A stretch of 64,000 bases of DNA from CAJQHK01 sp038142525 (lineage in GTDB: Bacteria; Pseudomonadota; Alphaproteobacteria; Rickettsiales; UBA1997): positions 17,179 to 81,178 of the forward strand of contig JAYQKE010000014.1 in NCBI GenBank assembly GCA_038142525.1. Direction: 5' to 3'. The position numbers were made by a program, and so were the translations under genes. Shown piece after piece: positions 30,841-41,779 of this stretch. Under the pieces are notes generated by a model. The model was not told where the DNA came from and did not search any database. It saw only the letters and a list, made by a program, of their open reading frames with translations. The stretch's first letter is position 1, and each line of letters begins with the position of its first letter.

Positions 30841-31716
30841 ATTACGGTGGCAGGAAGGTGACAGATTTATTATTAATATTTAAGATTCATTTGTTACAGC
30901 AGTGGTTTGGTCTTAGTGATCCAGCTATGGAGGATGCTATATATGATAGAATAAGTTTTCAAAAATTCTTAAATATTGATATTGGTATTGATAATGTTCG
31001 GATGAGACTGTGATATTGAGATTCCGTCATTTATTGGAAAAGCATAATTTATCGTCGATTATATTTAACGAGGTAAATTCATATCTTGAAGAGAATGATC
31101 TTTTGTTGAAGGAGGGTACGATAACTGATGCGACATTAATATCTGCTCCAACTAGTACAAAAAACAAGAAGAGGAAAAGGGACCAAGAGATGTCTTCTAC
31201 CAAGAAAGGGAAGAATTATTATTTTGGCATGAAGTCTCATATTGGTGTGCAAACTAAGGGTAAGCCAATTATTCATTCTATTGTCACGACGACAGCTAAA
31301 GATCATGATTCTACTAAAACAGAGGAGTTATTACATGGTGATGAAACTTCTTTATTTGGTGACAAGGCCTATGATGATAAGGCAATAAAAAGATTTTGTA
31401 GGAATCACAATATATTTTATGGTATAACCAATAGAGCTAAATCTAACAAAAAACTTTCAAATAAGCAAAAAAAGAGGAATAAACAATTTTCATCAGTTCG
31501 AGCTAAAGTTGAACATCCATTTCAAATTATAAAGCATCTTTGGGGCTATAGAAAGGTTTAGACAAGAAACTAGAGAAATTACCACAAATAATGCCTAAAT
31601 TTGGATAAAGATTGTTAATTTTTAACAAAATTAAAAATTTTTTCTTTATCCAAATTATAAAAATTTTTTGAAAAATGAAAAAATAGCCAAAATTAAATAG
31701 AAAAATCAGAGGTTCC
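30841..31716 (+). mobile_element. Element A, copy A9 (5' part and an internal block missing)
   Basis: This copy begins inside the transposase (DYGGRKVTDLL) directly after element C, so its left end and leader hairpin are gone. A one-base loss near 30997 breaks the frame, and about 100 bases are deleted at 31560, removing the C-terminal NGLQKNTNQLQM region. The right end TCAGAGGTTCC at 31716 is retained. It cannot transpose. Confidence 0.88.
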
Positions 31717-32083
31717 TTTATACTGCGGCAAGCAAAGAAGTAGCCGAAGAAAAACTGCTTCTAATTGAAGAAAAATGGGGCAAAAAATATCCAATAATAT
31801 TCAAATCTTGGAATAATAACTGGGATAATTTATCTAATTATTTTAAATATCCAAAAGAGATAAGAAAGCTAATTTATACTACTAATTCTGTTGAAGGGTT
31901 TCATAGGCAAGTCAGAAAAATTACCAAAACTAAAGGCTCTTTTCCATCTGATCAATCATTAGAAAAGTTACTCTATCTTGCTATACAAAACATTAAGAAA
32001 AAATGGACTATGCCAATACCAAATTGGAGCTTGATAATTAGCCAATTTGCTATAAAATTTGAGGATAGAATCAAATTAGATTT
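31717..32083 (+). pseudogene. IS256-family transposase, C-terminal fragment
   Basis: One frame reads YTAASKEVAEEKLLLIEEKWGKKYP, then YPKEIRKLIYTTNSVEGFHRQVRKITKTKGSFPSD and LYLAIQNIKKKW. These contain the catalytic Glu region (NSVEGFHRQ) of mutator-type IS256 transposases. The N-terminal part is missing on the side of A9. The second IS256-type gene at 63196 has a related C-terminus. The right limit is placed where the downstream frame becomes another gene and is approximate. Confidence 0.85.
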
Positions 32084-32369
32084 AGCTCCATCTTTTAAAG
32101 CCTCAATTGTTTTGGCAACTCTATCATTAATGGGTAAATTGGGATCAATTTCACAAATTGACTTTCCTTCACCTTTTAACTTTTGCAAATATGCCTTTTC
32201 GTGCTCTATACCTTTTTCTTGAAGTAATTTGCTTGAACTATCCTGTTCTTTTTTAGTTAAATCTTCACTTAAACTTTTAAAATCCAAAAAACTAGCTTGA
32301 TGACAAGCAAGAAAGGTGGTTAAATCAGATGGTGAAAATAGATATTTATTCTTTGCCAGTCTTTTGCAT
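32084..32369 (-). pseudogene. TM0106-type RecB-like nuclease, N-terminal fragment
   Basis: On the minus strand the sequence reads NKYLFSPSDLTTFLACHQASFLDFKSLSEDL, then LLQEKGIEHEKAYLQKLKGEGKSICEID and RVAKTIEALKDGA. This matches the N-terminal region of TM0106-family RecB-like nucleases, whose start usually reads SxSDLxxFLxCxH with LxxKGxxHExxYL following. The start near 32369 (MQK) needs a one-base shift to reach this frame. The nuclease core is missing because the IS256 fragment replaces it. Function in this family is poorly known. Confidence 0.6.
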
Positions 32370-32516
32370 TAAAATTATATTTGATTAAAAATAGAAGAAA
32401 CTAAGACAATTTCTAAAATTATCTTTCTTTCACCTTGTTTTCAATTATTTTCATTTATAAAATAAAGGCAATAGTTTCCACTAAAAATTTGTTAATTTTT
32501 TAAAAAATACAAAAAT

Positions 32517-32699
32517 ATGACAAGCGAAAGCGACATAATGACAGTTAAAGATTTGGCCACATATCTAAAGATAGCCGAAAAAACAGCATATCGTTTTGCG
32601 TCTGATAAAAAGATTCCTGGATTTAAGGTTGGTAATGCTTGGAGATTTAGAAAAAGCGAAATTGATAATTGGATTAAGAAACAGGAAAAAACGAAATAG
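32517..32699 (+). CDS. Small excisionase-like HTH protein heading the type I RM operon
   Basis: These 60 residues form a MerR/excisionase-type winged helix: MTVKDLATYLKIAEKTAYRFASDKKIPGFKVGNAWRFRKSEIDNWI. Such proteins often precede type I restriction operons or sit in mobile regions and are thought to act as regulators. The hsdR start lies 8 bases after its stop, so they share a transcript. It could equally be an orphan excisionase of an integrated element, but no integrase is seen nearby. Confidence 0.85.
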   Translation: MTSESDIMTVKDLATYLKIAEKTAYRFASDKKIPGFKVGNAWRFRKSEIDNWIKKQEKTK

Positions 32700-32707
32700 A
32701 TTTTTTT

Positions 32708-35673
32708 ATGACAGAGCAACTAATTGAACAGGACCTAATCAGAAAACTCACAGATCTCAAATATTCCTATCGCCCAGATATTCGCGATAGAGCTACATTG
32801 GAAGCAAACTTTCGTAAAAAATTTGAAGAGCTTAATCGAGTAAATTTAACGGACGATGAATTCATTCGTTTACTTGAGCAAATTATCGTTCCAGACACTT
32901 TTGCAGCATCGCGCATTTTACGTGAGAGAAATAGCTTTGAGCGTGATGACGGAACACCTCTTTCTTACACTTTAGTTAACATTAAAGATTGGTGCAAAAA
33001 TACTTTTGAAGTAATTAATCAGCTACGCATAAATACCGATAATAGCCATCATCGTTACGATGTGATTTTGTTAATTAATGGTGTGCCAGTAGTTCAAATT
33101 GAACTAAAAACTTTGACCATTAGCCCTAGTCGAGCAATGCAACAAATTGTTGAATATAAGAATGATCCAGGCAATGGCTACAGCAAAACTTTAATGTGCT
33201 TTATGCGACTTTTTTATTGTCAGTAATCGTAGTGACACTTGGTATTTTGCCAACAATAACAGTCGTCATTTTAATTTTGATGCTAATGAGCGTTTTTTAC
33301 CTTTATATCAGTTTGCTTCTGAAGATAATAAAAAAATTACACAACTTGATAATTTTGCTGAAAAATTCTTAGCTAAGTGCACGCTTGGTCAAATGATTAG
33401 CAGATATATGGTTTTGGTAGCTAGCGAGCAAAAGCTAATGATGATGCGACCATATCAAATTTATGCGGTTAAGGCTATCGTAGAATGCATTCACCAAAAT
33501 TGTGGAAATGGTTATATTTGGCATACTACTGGTAGCGGTAAAACATTAACCTCTTTTAAGGCTTCTACCTTACTTAAAGATAATCCAGATATTGAGAAAT
33601 GCTTATTTGTTGTTGATAGAAAAGATCTAGATAGGCAAACACGTGAAGAGTTTAATCGCTTTCAAGAAAACTGCGTTGAAAAAAATACCAATACTGGAAA
33701 ATTAGTTGAGAGATTACTATCAGATGATTATACCGATAAGGTAATTGTTACTACAATCCAAAAACTTGGATTAGCACTCGATGGATCAAATAAGAATAAT
33801 TACAAAGAGCAATTAAAGCCTTTAAGCAACAAAAGACTAGTCTTCATCTTTGATGAATGCCATCGCTCACAATTTGGTGAAAATCATAAAGCTATAAAAG
33901 AATTCTTTCCTAATGCTCAGCTTTTTGGTTTTACTGGAACGCCAATTTTTGATGAAAATGCTAACTATCAAAAAGTTGAAGATGGTCAAGCCTCATACAA
34001 AACAACGGGTGATATATTTCAAAAAGAATTACATTCTTACACAATTACCCATGCTATTGAAGATCGCAATGTTTTGCAATTCCGTATTGATTACTACAAG
34101 CCAGAAGGAAATAATAAGCCAAAAGCAGGAAAGTCTCCACCTAAAAAAGCTGTTGTTGAGGAAATATTAGAAAAGCATAACGGGGCTACTGCAAATCGTA
34201 AGTTTAATGCAATATTTGCAACCGCTTCCATTAACGAAGCTATTGCTTATTATGACCTCTTTAAAGTCATTCAGTCAGAAAAATTAGCCTCAAATCCTGA
34301 TTTCCAAGCGCTAAATATTGCTTGCCTATTCTCACCGCCAGCCGAAGGAAATAAAGATGTTAAACAACTTCAAGAAGATTTACCTCAAGAAAAAATTGAT
34401 AACAGGGTAGCTCCAGATGAAAAGAAAAATGCTTTAAAAGCCATCATCAAAGATTACAACTCAAACTATAAAACTAATCACAGATCAATGAATTTGATCT
34501 TTACTATCAAGATGTGCAAAAGCGCATTAAGGATCAGCAATATCCTAACCAAGATCTATCTCACGCAGAAAAAATTGATGTAATGATCGTTGTTGATATG
34601 TTGCTTACTGGTTTTGATTCTAAATTCTTAAATACCCTCTATGTTGATAAAAATTTAAAATATCATGGTCTTATTCAGGCTTTTTCTCGTACCAATAGGG
34701 TTCTAAATGACACCAAGCCTTATGGAAACATCCTTGATTTTTGTGGGCAAGAATCTGCCGTTAATGAGGCAGTAGCATTATTTTCTGGCGAAAAAGACGA
34801 AAATCAAGCAAGAGAAATTTGGCTAGTTGATAAGGCGCCAGTGGTTATTGAAAAATTAGGAATTGCAGTAAAAAAACTTGAGCAATTTATGCTCTCTCAA
34901 GATTTAGAGGCAAAGCCAGAAGAGGTGGTAAATTTAAAAGGTGACGAAGCTCGAGGTCAGTTCATTAATTTATTTAAAGAAGTACAACGCCTTAAAACTG
35001 GCCTTGATCAATATACTGATTTAACCGAAGGTAATAAAAATACTATTGAGCAAGTAATTCCAAAAGAAAACTTACAAGGATTTAAAGGTGTTTATATTGA
35101 AACCATATGCGTCTTAAGACTCAGCAAGATAAAGATAATGGAAATATAAGTGAAGAGGTTCAACAACTTGATTTTGAATTTGTATTATTTGCCTCCACCG
35201 TTATCGATTATGATTACATAATGGGGTTAATTGCCAAATATTCTGGCGGAAAGCCAGGTAAGCACAAAATGACCCGATCTCAGTTGATTGGTTTGATACG
35301 ATCTGATGCAAAATTTATGGATGATGGCGAAGATATTGTGCAATATATTAACTCACTAAAAGAAGGTGAAGCCTTAAGCGAAAAGTTAATTCGTCAAGGC
35401 TATGAAGATTTTAAAACACAAAAAAATGCCAAACAACTTGAAGAAATTGCCATCAAGCACGGAATTGAAATTAATTCACTACAAAGCTTTATCGACAATA
35501 TTTTGCAAAGAATGATTTTTGATGGTGAAAAGTTAAACTATCTTTTAGCGCCTCTTGAATTAGGCTGGAAAGCCAGAACCCAAAAGGAATTAGCGCTAAT
35601 GGAGGATTTAATTCCGCTTCTTAAGAAAAGAAGTAATGGGCGAGATATTTCAGGGTTGAGTGCTTATGAGTAA
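32708..35673 (+). CDS. hsdR: Type I restriction enzyme R subunit (HsdR), frame broken three times
   Basis: HsdR is the ATP-driven translocase and nuclease subunit. The N-terminal PD-(D/E)xK nuclease motif is YDVILLINGVPVVQIELKTL. The helicase part shows WHTTGSGKTLTSFKA (Walker A), VFIFDECHRSQFG (DEAD-box variant DECH), FGFTGTPIF and QAFSRTNRVLND. Frame breaks fall near 33215, 34480 and 35105; with them restored the length is about 988 residues, within the family range. The stop overlaps the hsdS start. As read, restriction would be lost, although the breaks are of the same indel type seen in essential genes here. Confidence 0.9.
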
Positions 35674-36865
35674 TAAAGTTAAAATAACAAAAATGAATCA
35701 AAATAAGCAGGAATTAGTGCCTAAGTTGAGATTTCCTGAGTTTCGTGATTCTGGGGAGTGGAAAGAGAAATCGCTTAAAGATTTATTTACCATAGGAAGT
35801 GGAAGAGATTATAAGCATTTAGATAATGGCGAGATACCAGTTTATGGAACTGGTGGCTATATGTTGTCTGTAAATGATTATTTATACGATGGTGAAAGCG
35901 TGTGCATTGGTAGAAAGGGTACAATTGACAAGCCTGTTTTGTTAACTGGGAAATTTTGGACTGTAGATACGCTGTTCTATACTCATTCTTTCAAAGAATG
36001 TTTGCCAAGGTTTGTTTTATCTATATTTCAGAATATTGATTGGAAAAAACATAATGAAGCTGGAGGCGTTCCAAGTTTATCTAAAACTAATATTGAGAAG
36101 CTAAATGTAGTTATTCCAAAGCTTAAAGAGCAACAAAAAATAGCTGACTGCCTTTCTTCTATTGATGATTTAATAACAGCAGAATCTAAAAAACTTGAAT
36201 CTATCAAGAATCACAAAAAAGGTTTGATGCAAAACCTATTTCCATCTGAGGGAAAAACCACTCCAAACTTTCGTTTTCCTGAATTTAAAAATGATGGTGA
36301 GTGGGAAGTAAAGCCTCTTGGTAAAATATGTAAATATTCCAATGGAGGAGGTAATGAAAATAATGTTGTAGATAATGGTAAGTACTATTTAATTTCTTTA
36401 AACAGTATTGATACCGAAGGTAATCTAAAGCCTAATATGAAAAGAGTAAATCATATAGATAATTCATTAATTAAAAATGACTTAGTAATGGTGCTGAGTG
36501 ATGTTGCATATGGCAATTTTTTAGGCTTATCAGCAATAATCCCTAACAATAACTATGTTCTAAATCAAAGAATGGCAGGTCTAAGAGTAAGGTCTAATCA
36601 AAATATTAATATTGAATATTTAAGATTATTCATAAATAACAATCAAAAATATTTTAAGCAAAAAGGTCAAGGCTCTTCTCAACAAAATCTTTCAAAACCT
36701 TCAGTGGAAAGATTTCCTATTTTTTTACCAAATAACCCAAAAGAGCAACAAAAAATAGCCGACTGCCTTTCTTCTATTGATGATTTAATTACATCGCAAG
36801 GGCAAAAAATTGAAGCACTAAAAACTCACAAAAAAGGCTTAATGCGCGACTTTTTCCAAATATAG
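35666..36865 (+). CDS. hsdS: Type I restriction enzyme specificity subunit (HsdS), intact
   Basis: HsdS determines the DNA target. The protein has two target-recognition domains, each introduced by a PxFRFPEFxxxGEW-like segment (VPKLRFPEFRDSGEWKEKSL and TPNFRFPEFKNDGEWEVKPL). Each is closed by an almost identical conserved region (KEQQKIADCLSSIDDLIT), the usual internal repeat that forms the coiled-coil spacer. The start is taken as the ATG at 35666, overlapping the hsdR stop; an in-frame ATG at 35693 is an alternative. At about 400 residues it is normal and unbroken, unlike its R and M neighbours. Confidence 0.93.
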   Translation: MSNKVKITKMNQNKQELVPKLRFPEFRDSGEWKEKSLKDLFTIGSGRDYKHLDNGEIPVYGTGGYMLSVNDYLYDGESVCIGRKGTIDKPVLLTGKFWTVDTLFYTHSFKECLPRFVLSIFQNIDWKKHNEAGGVPSLSKTNIEKLNVVIPKLKEQQKIADCLSSIDDLITAESKKLESIKNHKKGLMQNLFPSEGKTTPNFRFPEFKNDGEWEVKPLGKICKYSNGGGNENNVVDNGKYYLISLNSIDTEGNLKPNMKRVNHIDNSLIKNDLVMVLSDVAYGNFLGLSAIIPNNNYVLNQRMAGLRVRSNQNINIEYLRLFINNNQKYFKQKGQGSSQQNLSKPSVERFPIFLPNNPKEQQKIADCLSSIDDLITSQGQKIEALKTHKKGLMRDFFQI

Positions 36866-36884
36866 ACCAAAACCACAAATCAAA

Positions 36885-37890
36885 ATGACCAAAACCCAAG
36901 AAGAAAAACAAATAATCATTTATCAAGCCCCTGACGGAAAAAGCCAAGTTTCGCTTTATGCAAAAGATGGTAATATTTGGCTTAGTCAAAAACAAATTTC
37001 TGAACTTTTTGACACCTCTTTGCCAAATATCAATATGCATATTTCTGTAATCTTGAAAGAAGGCGAGCTGGAGAAAAATTCAGTTATTAAGTATTTCTTA
37101 ACAACTGCCAAAGACGGCAAAAATTATAATGTTGCCTTCTATTCTTTAGAAATGATTTTAGCGATTGGGTTTAGAATTCGCTCTAAAAGAGGAACGCAAT
37201 TTAGAATTTGGGCAAATGGGAACCTTAAAGAATATATGATTAAAGGATTTGTGATGGATTCTAATCGCCTTAAAAACCCCGATGGAAGACCAGATTATTT
37301 TGATGAATTACTTGAGCAGATTCGTGATATTCGCGCTTCTGAAAAAAGATTTTATCAAAAAGTTCGCGATCTTTTTGCTTTAAGCTCTGATTATGACAAA
37401 AGCGACAAAGCAACCCAAATGTTTTTTGCCGAAGCGCAAAATAAATTAATTTATGCCTCAACTGGTAAAACCATGCCCAGAATTAATTATTGCAAGGGCT
37501 GATGCCAAAAAGCCAAATATGGCTCTAACCTCTTTCAAGGGTAAAATTGTAAGAAAACAAGATATTATAATTGCCAAAAACTATTTATCTAAAGATGAGC
37601 TAGATACCCTTAATCGTTTAGTAGTAATCTTTTTAGAAACCGCAGAACTTCGTGCTAAAAACCGCCAAGATATTACTATGAAATTTTGGCAAGAAAATGT
37701 TGATCGGGTTTTATCTTCAAATGACTATAAAATTCTTAATCACAAAGGTAAAATTTCAAATAAAAAAATGGAAGAAAAGCTAAATGAAATTTATGAAGAT
37801 TTTGACAATAAAAGAAAAGAATTTGAAGCAAAAATTGCCGATGAAGAAGATTTAAAAGAATTAGAAAATTTAATTAAAAATAAAAAATAA
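36885..37890 (+). CDS. rhuM: RhuM-family protein inside the type I RM operon, frame broken once
   Basis: The sequence matches RhuM/virulence-protein family members often encoded between hsd genes: IWLSQKQISELFDTSLPNINMHI, then KYFLTTAKDGKNYNVAFYSLEMILAIGFRIRSKRGTQFRIWAN, and after the break APELIIARADAKKPNMALTSFKG and KNYLSKDELDTLNRLV. The first part resembles a DNA-binding helix-turn-helix. The frame breaks near 37472 (GKT to PEL). The biochemical role is not established. Position between hsdS and hsdM suggests a function tied to the RM system, possibly regulatory or toxin-like. Total is about 335 residues. Confidence 0.8.
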
Positions 37891-37894
37891 AATT

Positions 37895-39505
37895 ATGACT
37901 GAACAACAAAAAGAATTAGGAAAAACACTTTGGGCAATTGCTGATGGTTTGAGAGGGGCTATGAATGCGGATGATTTTCGTGATTATATGCTTTCCTTTC
38001 TTTTCTTGAGATATCTTTCTGATAATTATGAAGCGTGACAAAAAAAGGAGTTAGGGAAAGATTATCCTGAAAAAAATGGACATACCACTCCTTTGCAACG
38101 CTTTTACGAAGAAAATTCTGAGGATGTGAAAGATTTTGAAGATTTAATGCGTCGTCGTGTCCATTATGTTATTGAGCCGGACTACCTTTGGGGGAATATT
38201 TCCCAGATGGCCAGAATCCAAGATGGTGAATTGCTAAATACACTTCAAGATGCCTTTAAATATATTGAAAATGAGTCTTTTGATAAAGCATTTCAAGGTC
38301 TCTTTTCTGAAATTAATTTGAATTCTGAAAAACTTGGTAAACATAACACAGAACGAAATAATAAACTATGCACTATCATCACCAAGATTGCTGAAGGATT
38401 ATTAAAATTCTCTACTGCTACAGATATTTTAGGCGATGCTTATGAGTATTTAATAGGTCAATTTGCTGCTGGCTCTGGAAAAAAAGCGGGAGAATTTTAT
38501 ACGCCACAAGAAATTTCAACAATTTTGTCTGAACTTGTGACATTAGATGGACAAGAGCCTGCTAACGGAAAGAAAAAATATTTAGAAAGCGTGTTTGATT
38601 TTGCCTGCGGTTCTGGATCTTTGCTTTTAAATGTTAGAGGTCAACTTGGCTCTAATGGTGTTGGTAAAATTTACGGACAAGAAAAAAATGTCACTACCTA
38701 CAATTTAGCAAGAATGAATATGTTGCTACATGGAGTAAAAGATTCTGAATTTGAAATTTACCACGGCGATACTTTAACAAATGATTGGGATATTTTAAGA
38801 GAAGCCAATCCAGCTAAAAAACCTTATTTTGATGCAATAGTTGCCAATCCACCATTTAGCTATCGTTGGAAACAAAGTGATACACTTGCAGATGATGTTC
38901 GCTTTAAAAACCATGGCTTAGCACCAAAATCTGCTGCTGATTTTGCCTTTTTATTACATGGGTTTAACTATTTGAAGCAAGAAGGAACTATGGCAATTAT
39001 ATTGCCACATGGAGTTTTATTTCGTGGTGGCGCAGAAGAAAGAATTCGTCGTAAGCTTTTAGAAGACGGGCATATTGATACTGTGATTGGATTACCTTCA
39101 AATCTATTTTATTCTGCAGGAATTCCTGTTTGTATTTTGGTGGTAAAAAAATGCAAAAAACCTGACGATGTTTTATTTATTAATGCAAGCGAGGGCTTTG
39201 AAAAAGGAAAGAGGCAAAATCAGCTATTGTCTGAACATATAGAAAAAATAGTTAGCACTTATCAATTCCGCAAAGAAGAAGATCGCTACTCTAGACGCGT
39301 ATCAATGGAGGAGATCAAATCCAATGATTATAATTTGAATATTTCTCGCTATATTAGCACCGCTATCCCAGAAGAGGAAATTGATTTGGCAAAAACAAAT
39401 GAAGATTTAAAGGTTATTGAAGAAAAAATAAAAACAGCGACCAATAAACATAATGCATTCTTGCAAGAGTTGAATTTGCCAATTTTACCTAGATTTAATA
39501 AATAA
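37895..39505 (+). pseudogene. hsdM: Type I DNA methyltransferase subunit (HsdM), with an in-frame stop near the N-terminus
   Basis: HsdM is the adenine N6-methyltransferase of the complex. From 37895 the frame reads MTEQQKELGKTLWAIADGLRGAMNADDFRDYML..DNYEA and meets TGA at 38036-38038, where relatives usually have a tryptophan. It then continues in the same frame to 39505. Present are the N-terminal HsdM_N domain, KKAGEFYTPQEIS, VFDFACGSGSLLL (SAM binding) and the catalytic VANPPF. The rest is full length, about 536 codons. Without read-through a shorter protein from 38093 would lack part of the N-terminal domain. Confidence 0.88.
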
Positions 39506-39519
39506 AAAGTAATTAAAAA

Positions 39520-40418
39520 ATGTTAGAAAGACTCAAAAAAATTGACTTGAGAAAAGCTTGGAAATCTGAAGACCAAGAATTTACTCCTTGGCTTGCAGGT
39601 GAAGAAAATCTTGAATTACTGGGTGATACGATTGGAATTGAGCTAGAATTAGTTGGCAGGGAAAAAGATATGGGGCCTTTTAGGGCTGATATTTTATGCA
39701 AAAATGTCGAGGATGATTCTTGGGTATTGATAGAAAATCAAATTGAAAAAACAGATCACAAGCACCTTGGTCAATTAATGACTTATCTTGCCGGATTGCA
39801 GGCGGCAACCATAATATGGATTGCATCAAGATTTACCGAAGAACATAGAAAATCTTTAGATTGGTTAAATGAAATAACTGACAAAAGATTTAAGTTTTTT
39901 GGTCTTGAAATTGAGTTATTTCAAATTGGGAATTCTCCATATGCTCCAAGGTTTAATGTTATCTCAATGCCAAATAATTGGGGTAAGTCAGTTTCATAAG
40001 CGACTAAAAATATCAGCGAAAGTATTGAGTCGGAAACCAAGGCTTTGCAATATAAATATTGGCAACAATTGGTTGATTTTATAAAAGAATCAGGGTCAAA
40101 GCTAAAACCACATGATCCAAGACCAAGGAATTGGCAAACTTTTGCTATTGGTAGGAGCTTGACTTTCATTTATCTGCAAAAATTAATACTCAAAATAATA
40201 AGGTTGCAATTGAGCTTTGGATCACAAATAGAGATCATGCAAAGGCATTCTTTAAATTGCTTGAATTGGAAAAGTCTGAGATAGAAATTGAAATGGCCAG
40301 TAAGCTTGAATGGAGAGAAAATTCTGAAAAAACATCTTCTCAAATTGCATTATTTGATGATTTTGAGCTTTCTAAGCAGGATAAAAGACCTTTGCATAGA
40401 TCATTAAAATTTCCCTAA
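39520..40418 (+). pseudogene. DUF4268-type protein following the RM operon, broken
   Basis: The first 159 residues (EFTPWLAGEENLELLGDTIGIELELVGRE, ADILCKNVEDDSWVLIENQIEKTDHKHLGQLMTYLAGL) resemble the nuclease-like N-terminal region seen with DUF4268 domains, with Asp and ExQ in positions like a PD-(D/E)xK core (DI..ENQIEKTD). An in-frame TAA at 39997 interrupts it, and a frame break near 40158 precedes FHLSAKINTQNNKVAIELWI. The usual C-terminus is missing, ending at LKFP* close to the next IS. It starts 14 bases after hsdM and probably belongs to the same defence operon. Confidence 0.7.
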
Positions 40419-40463
40419 CTTTCTCTTGGTTTTTTCTTAATTTCATCAATTTTTTCTTGAATA

Positions 40464-40506
40464 AAACAGCAATAAAGCTAGTATTTATCTAGCTTTATTG
40501 CTGTTT
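40464..40506. terminator. Perfect 18-bp hairpin upstream of the IS5-type gene at 40531
   Basis: Arms 40464-40481 and 40489-40506 are perfectly complementary around a 7-base loop, and TTT closes the 3' arm. It lies 24 bases before the transposase ATG, the same position as the hairpin in element A. It probably blocks transcription entering the IS from the RM operon. Confidence 0.6.
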
Positions 40507-40530
40507 ATTATAATGAAATATTAATAAATT

Positions 40531-41588
40531 ATGGTTACTTTTGCTTCTATTTCCATTCAAGAGAGATTAAAAAATGACAGTAAATTGTTAAAGTTAGATA
40601 AATTAATAAATTGGGAGAGGTTGAGATCTTATTTGGTCAAGATTCACAAAAAAGACTTTAATGAAAATAGCGACAGAGGTAGAAAATCTTATGATAAAAT
40701 ATCTATGTTAAAGCTTGTTCTACTTGGTCAATGGAATAGTTTAAGCGATGAAGAATTAGAATATGCTGTAAAGGTAAGGCTTGATTTTATATCATTTTGT
40801 GGCTTTGATATTAGTGATAAGGTGCCAGATCATTCAACTATCTGTAGATTCAGAAATAAATTAATTGAAAGAGATTTGTTAGATAAATTATTATCTGAGA
40901 TTAATAATCAATTATCAGAGAATAATCTCAAAGTTAAAAAAGCTAATCTTGCAGTAATAGATGCTACATTGATTGAGTCTAATTCTAGACCAAATAGGAC
41001 AAAGACAATAGAAGATAATATTACTAAAGACAGGAATGAATCAAATTTCTAATAATAAAATAGGAAACTTAACTATTGAGCAATCAGAATCGGCAGATCC
41101 AGATGCCACTTGGCTAAAGAAGGGAAATAAATATCATTTTGGATTTAAATCATTTGCCACAACAGATGAAGAAGGATTTATCAATAAAACCAAAACAATT
41201 CCAGCCAATCAATCTGAGATTAATCAAATGGAGGATATGGTAACGGATTGTGATAAATTTTCTGGAGATAAGGGTTATGATTCTAAAGGAAATAGAGATA
41301 TCTTACGAAAAAAAAGGCATCAAAACCAGATTGATGTATAAAAAGCCAAAAGGAAAACCCATGACCAAATGGCAAAAAAGATTTAATAAAGCTGTATCAA
41401 AAAGAAGATTTATTGTTGAACAATCTTTTGGAACTCTAAAAAGAAGATTTAAATTCAATAAAGCTTCTTATTTTACAACAAAAAAAGTAAATGCTCAATT
41501 TACTCTAAAAGCTATTTGTTTAAATCTACTCAAAGCAGTTAATAAAATAAAAGCATTGGTGCCACCAAAACAACTGGAATTAGGATAA
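40531..41588 (+). pseudogene. IS5-family transposase (second type), broken by two indels
   Basis: This differs from element A. The N-terminal part reads SDRGRKSYDKISMLKLVLLGQWNSLSDEELEYAV and the first catalytic region is LAVIDATLIES. After a break near 41035 comes ADPDATWLKKGNKYHFGFKSF and FSGDKGYDS. After another near 41325 comes RRFIVEQSFGTLKRRFKF (Glu) and LKAICLNLLKAVNKI. All catalytic residues are encoded, and total length is near 350 residues. The IS limits are unclear; CCCTA-type ends may lie near 40413 and 41770. Confidence 0.88.
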
Positions 41589-41779
41589 TTGTGTCCAAAA
41601 TCCACAAAACAACAAAGAATACCACAAAAACACCGAAATAACCAATATTTTTGCCAATAAATTGTCAAAAATATCAAAAAATACAGTTTTTTCCAAAAAT
41701 TTCCTTCAAAAAAATATTCTGAAGGAAAATTAGAGAAAAATCAATGATTTATGCAAAGGTCTTAGAAATAGGGATTCAC

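Noticed and set aside
38030..38040. In-frame TGA in hsdM at a position where tryptophan is expected, suggesting UGA is read as Trp
   Set aside because: Tryptophan is encoded by TGG throughout intact genes of the window (argH, hsdS, the methyltransferase), and TGA ends genes normally (the kinase and xseA both end in TGA). One such codon is better explained by a nonsense change or sequence error.
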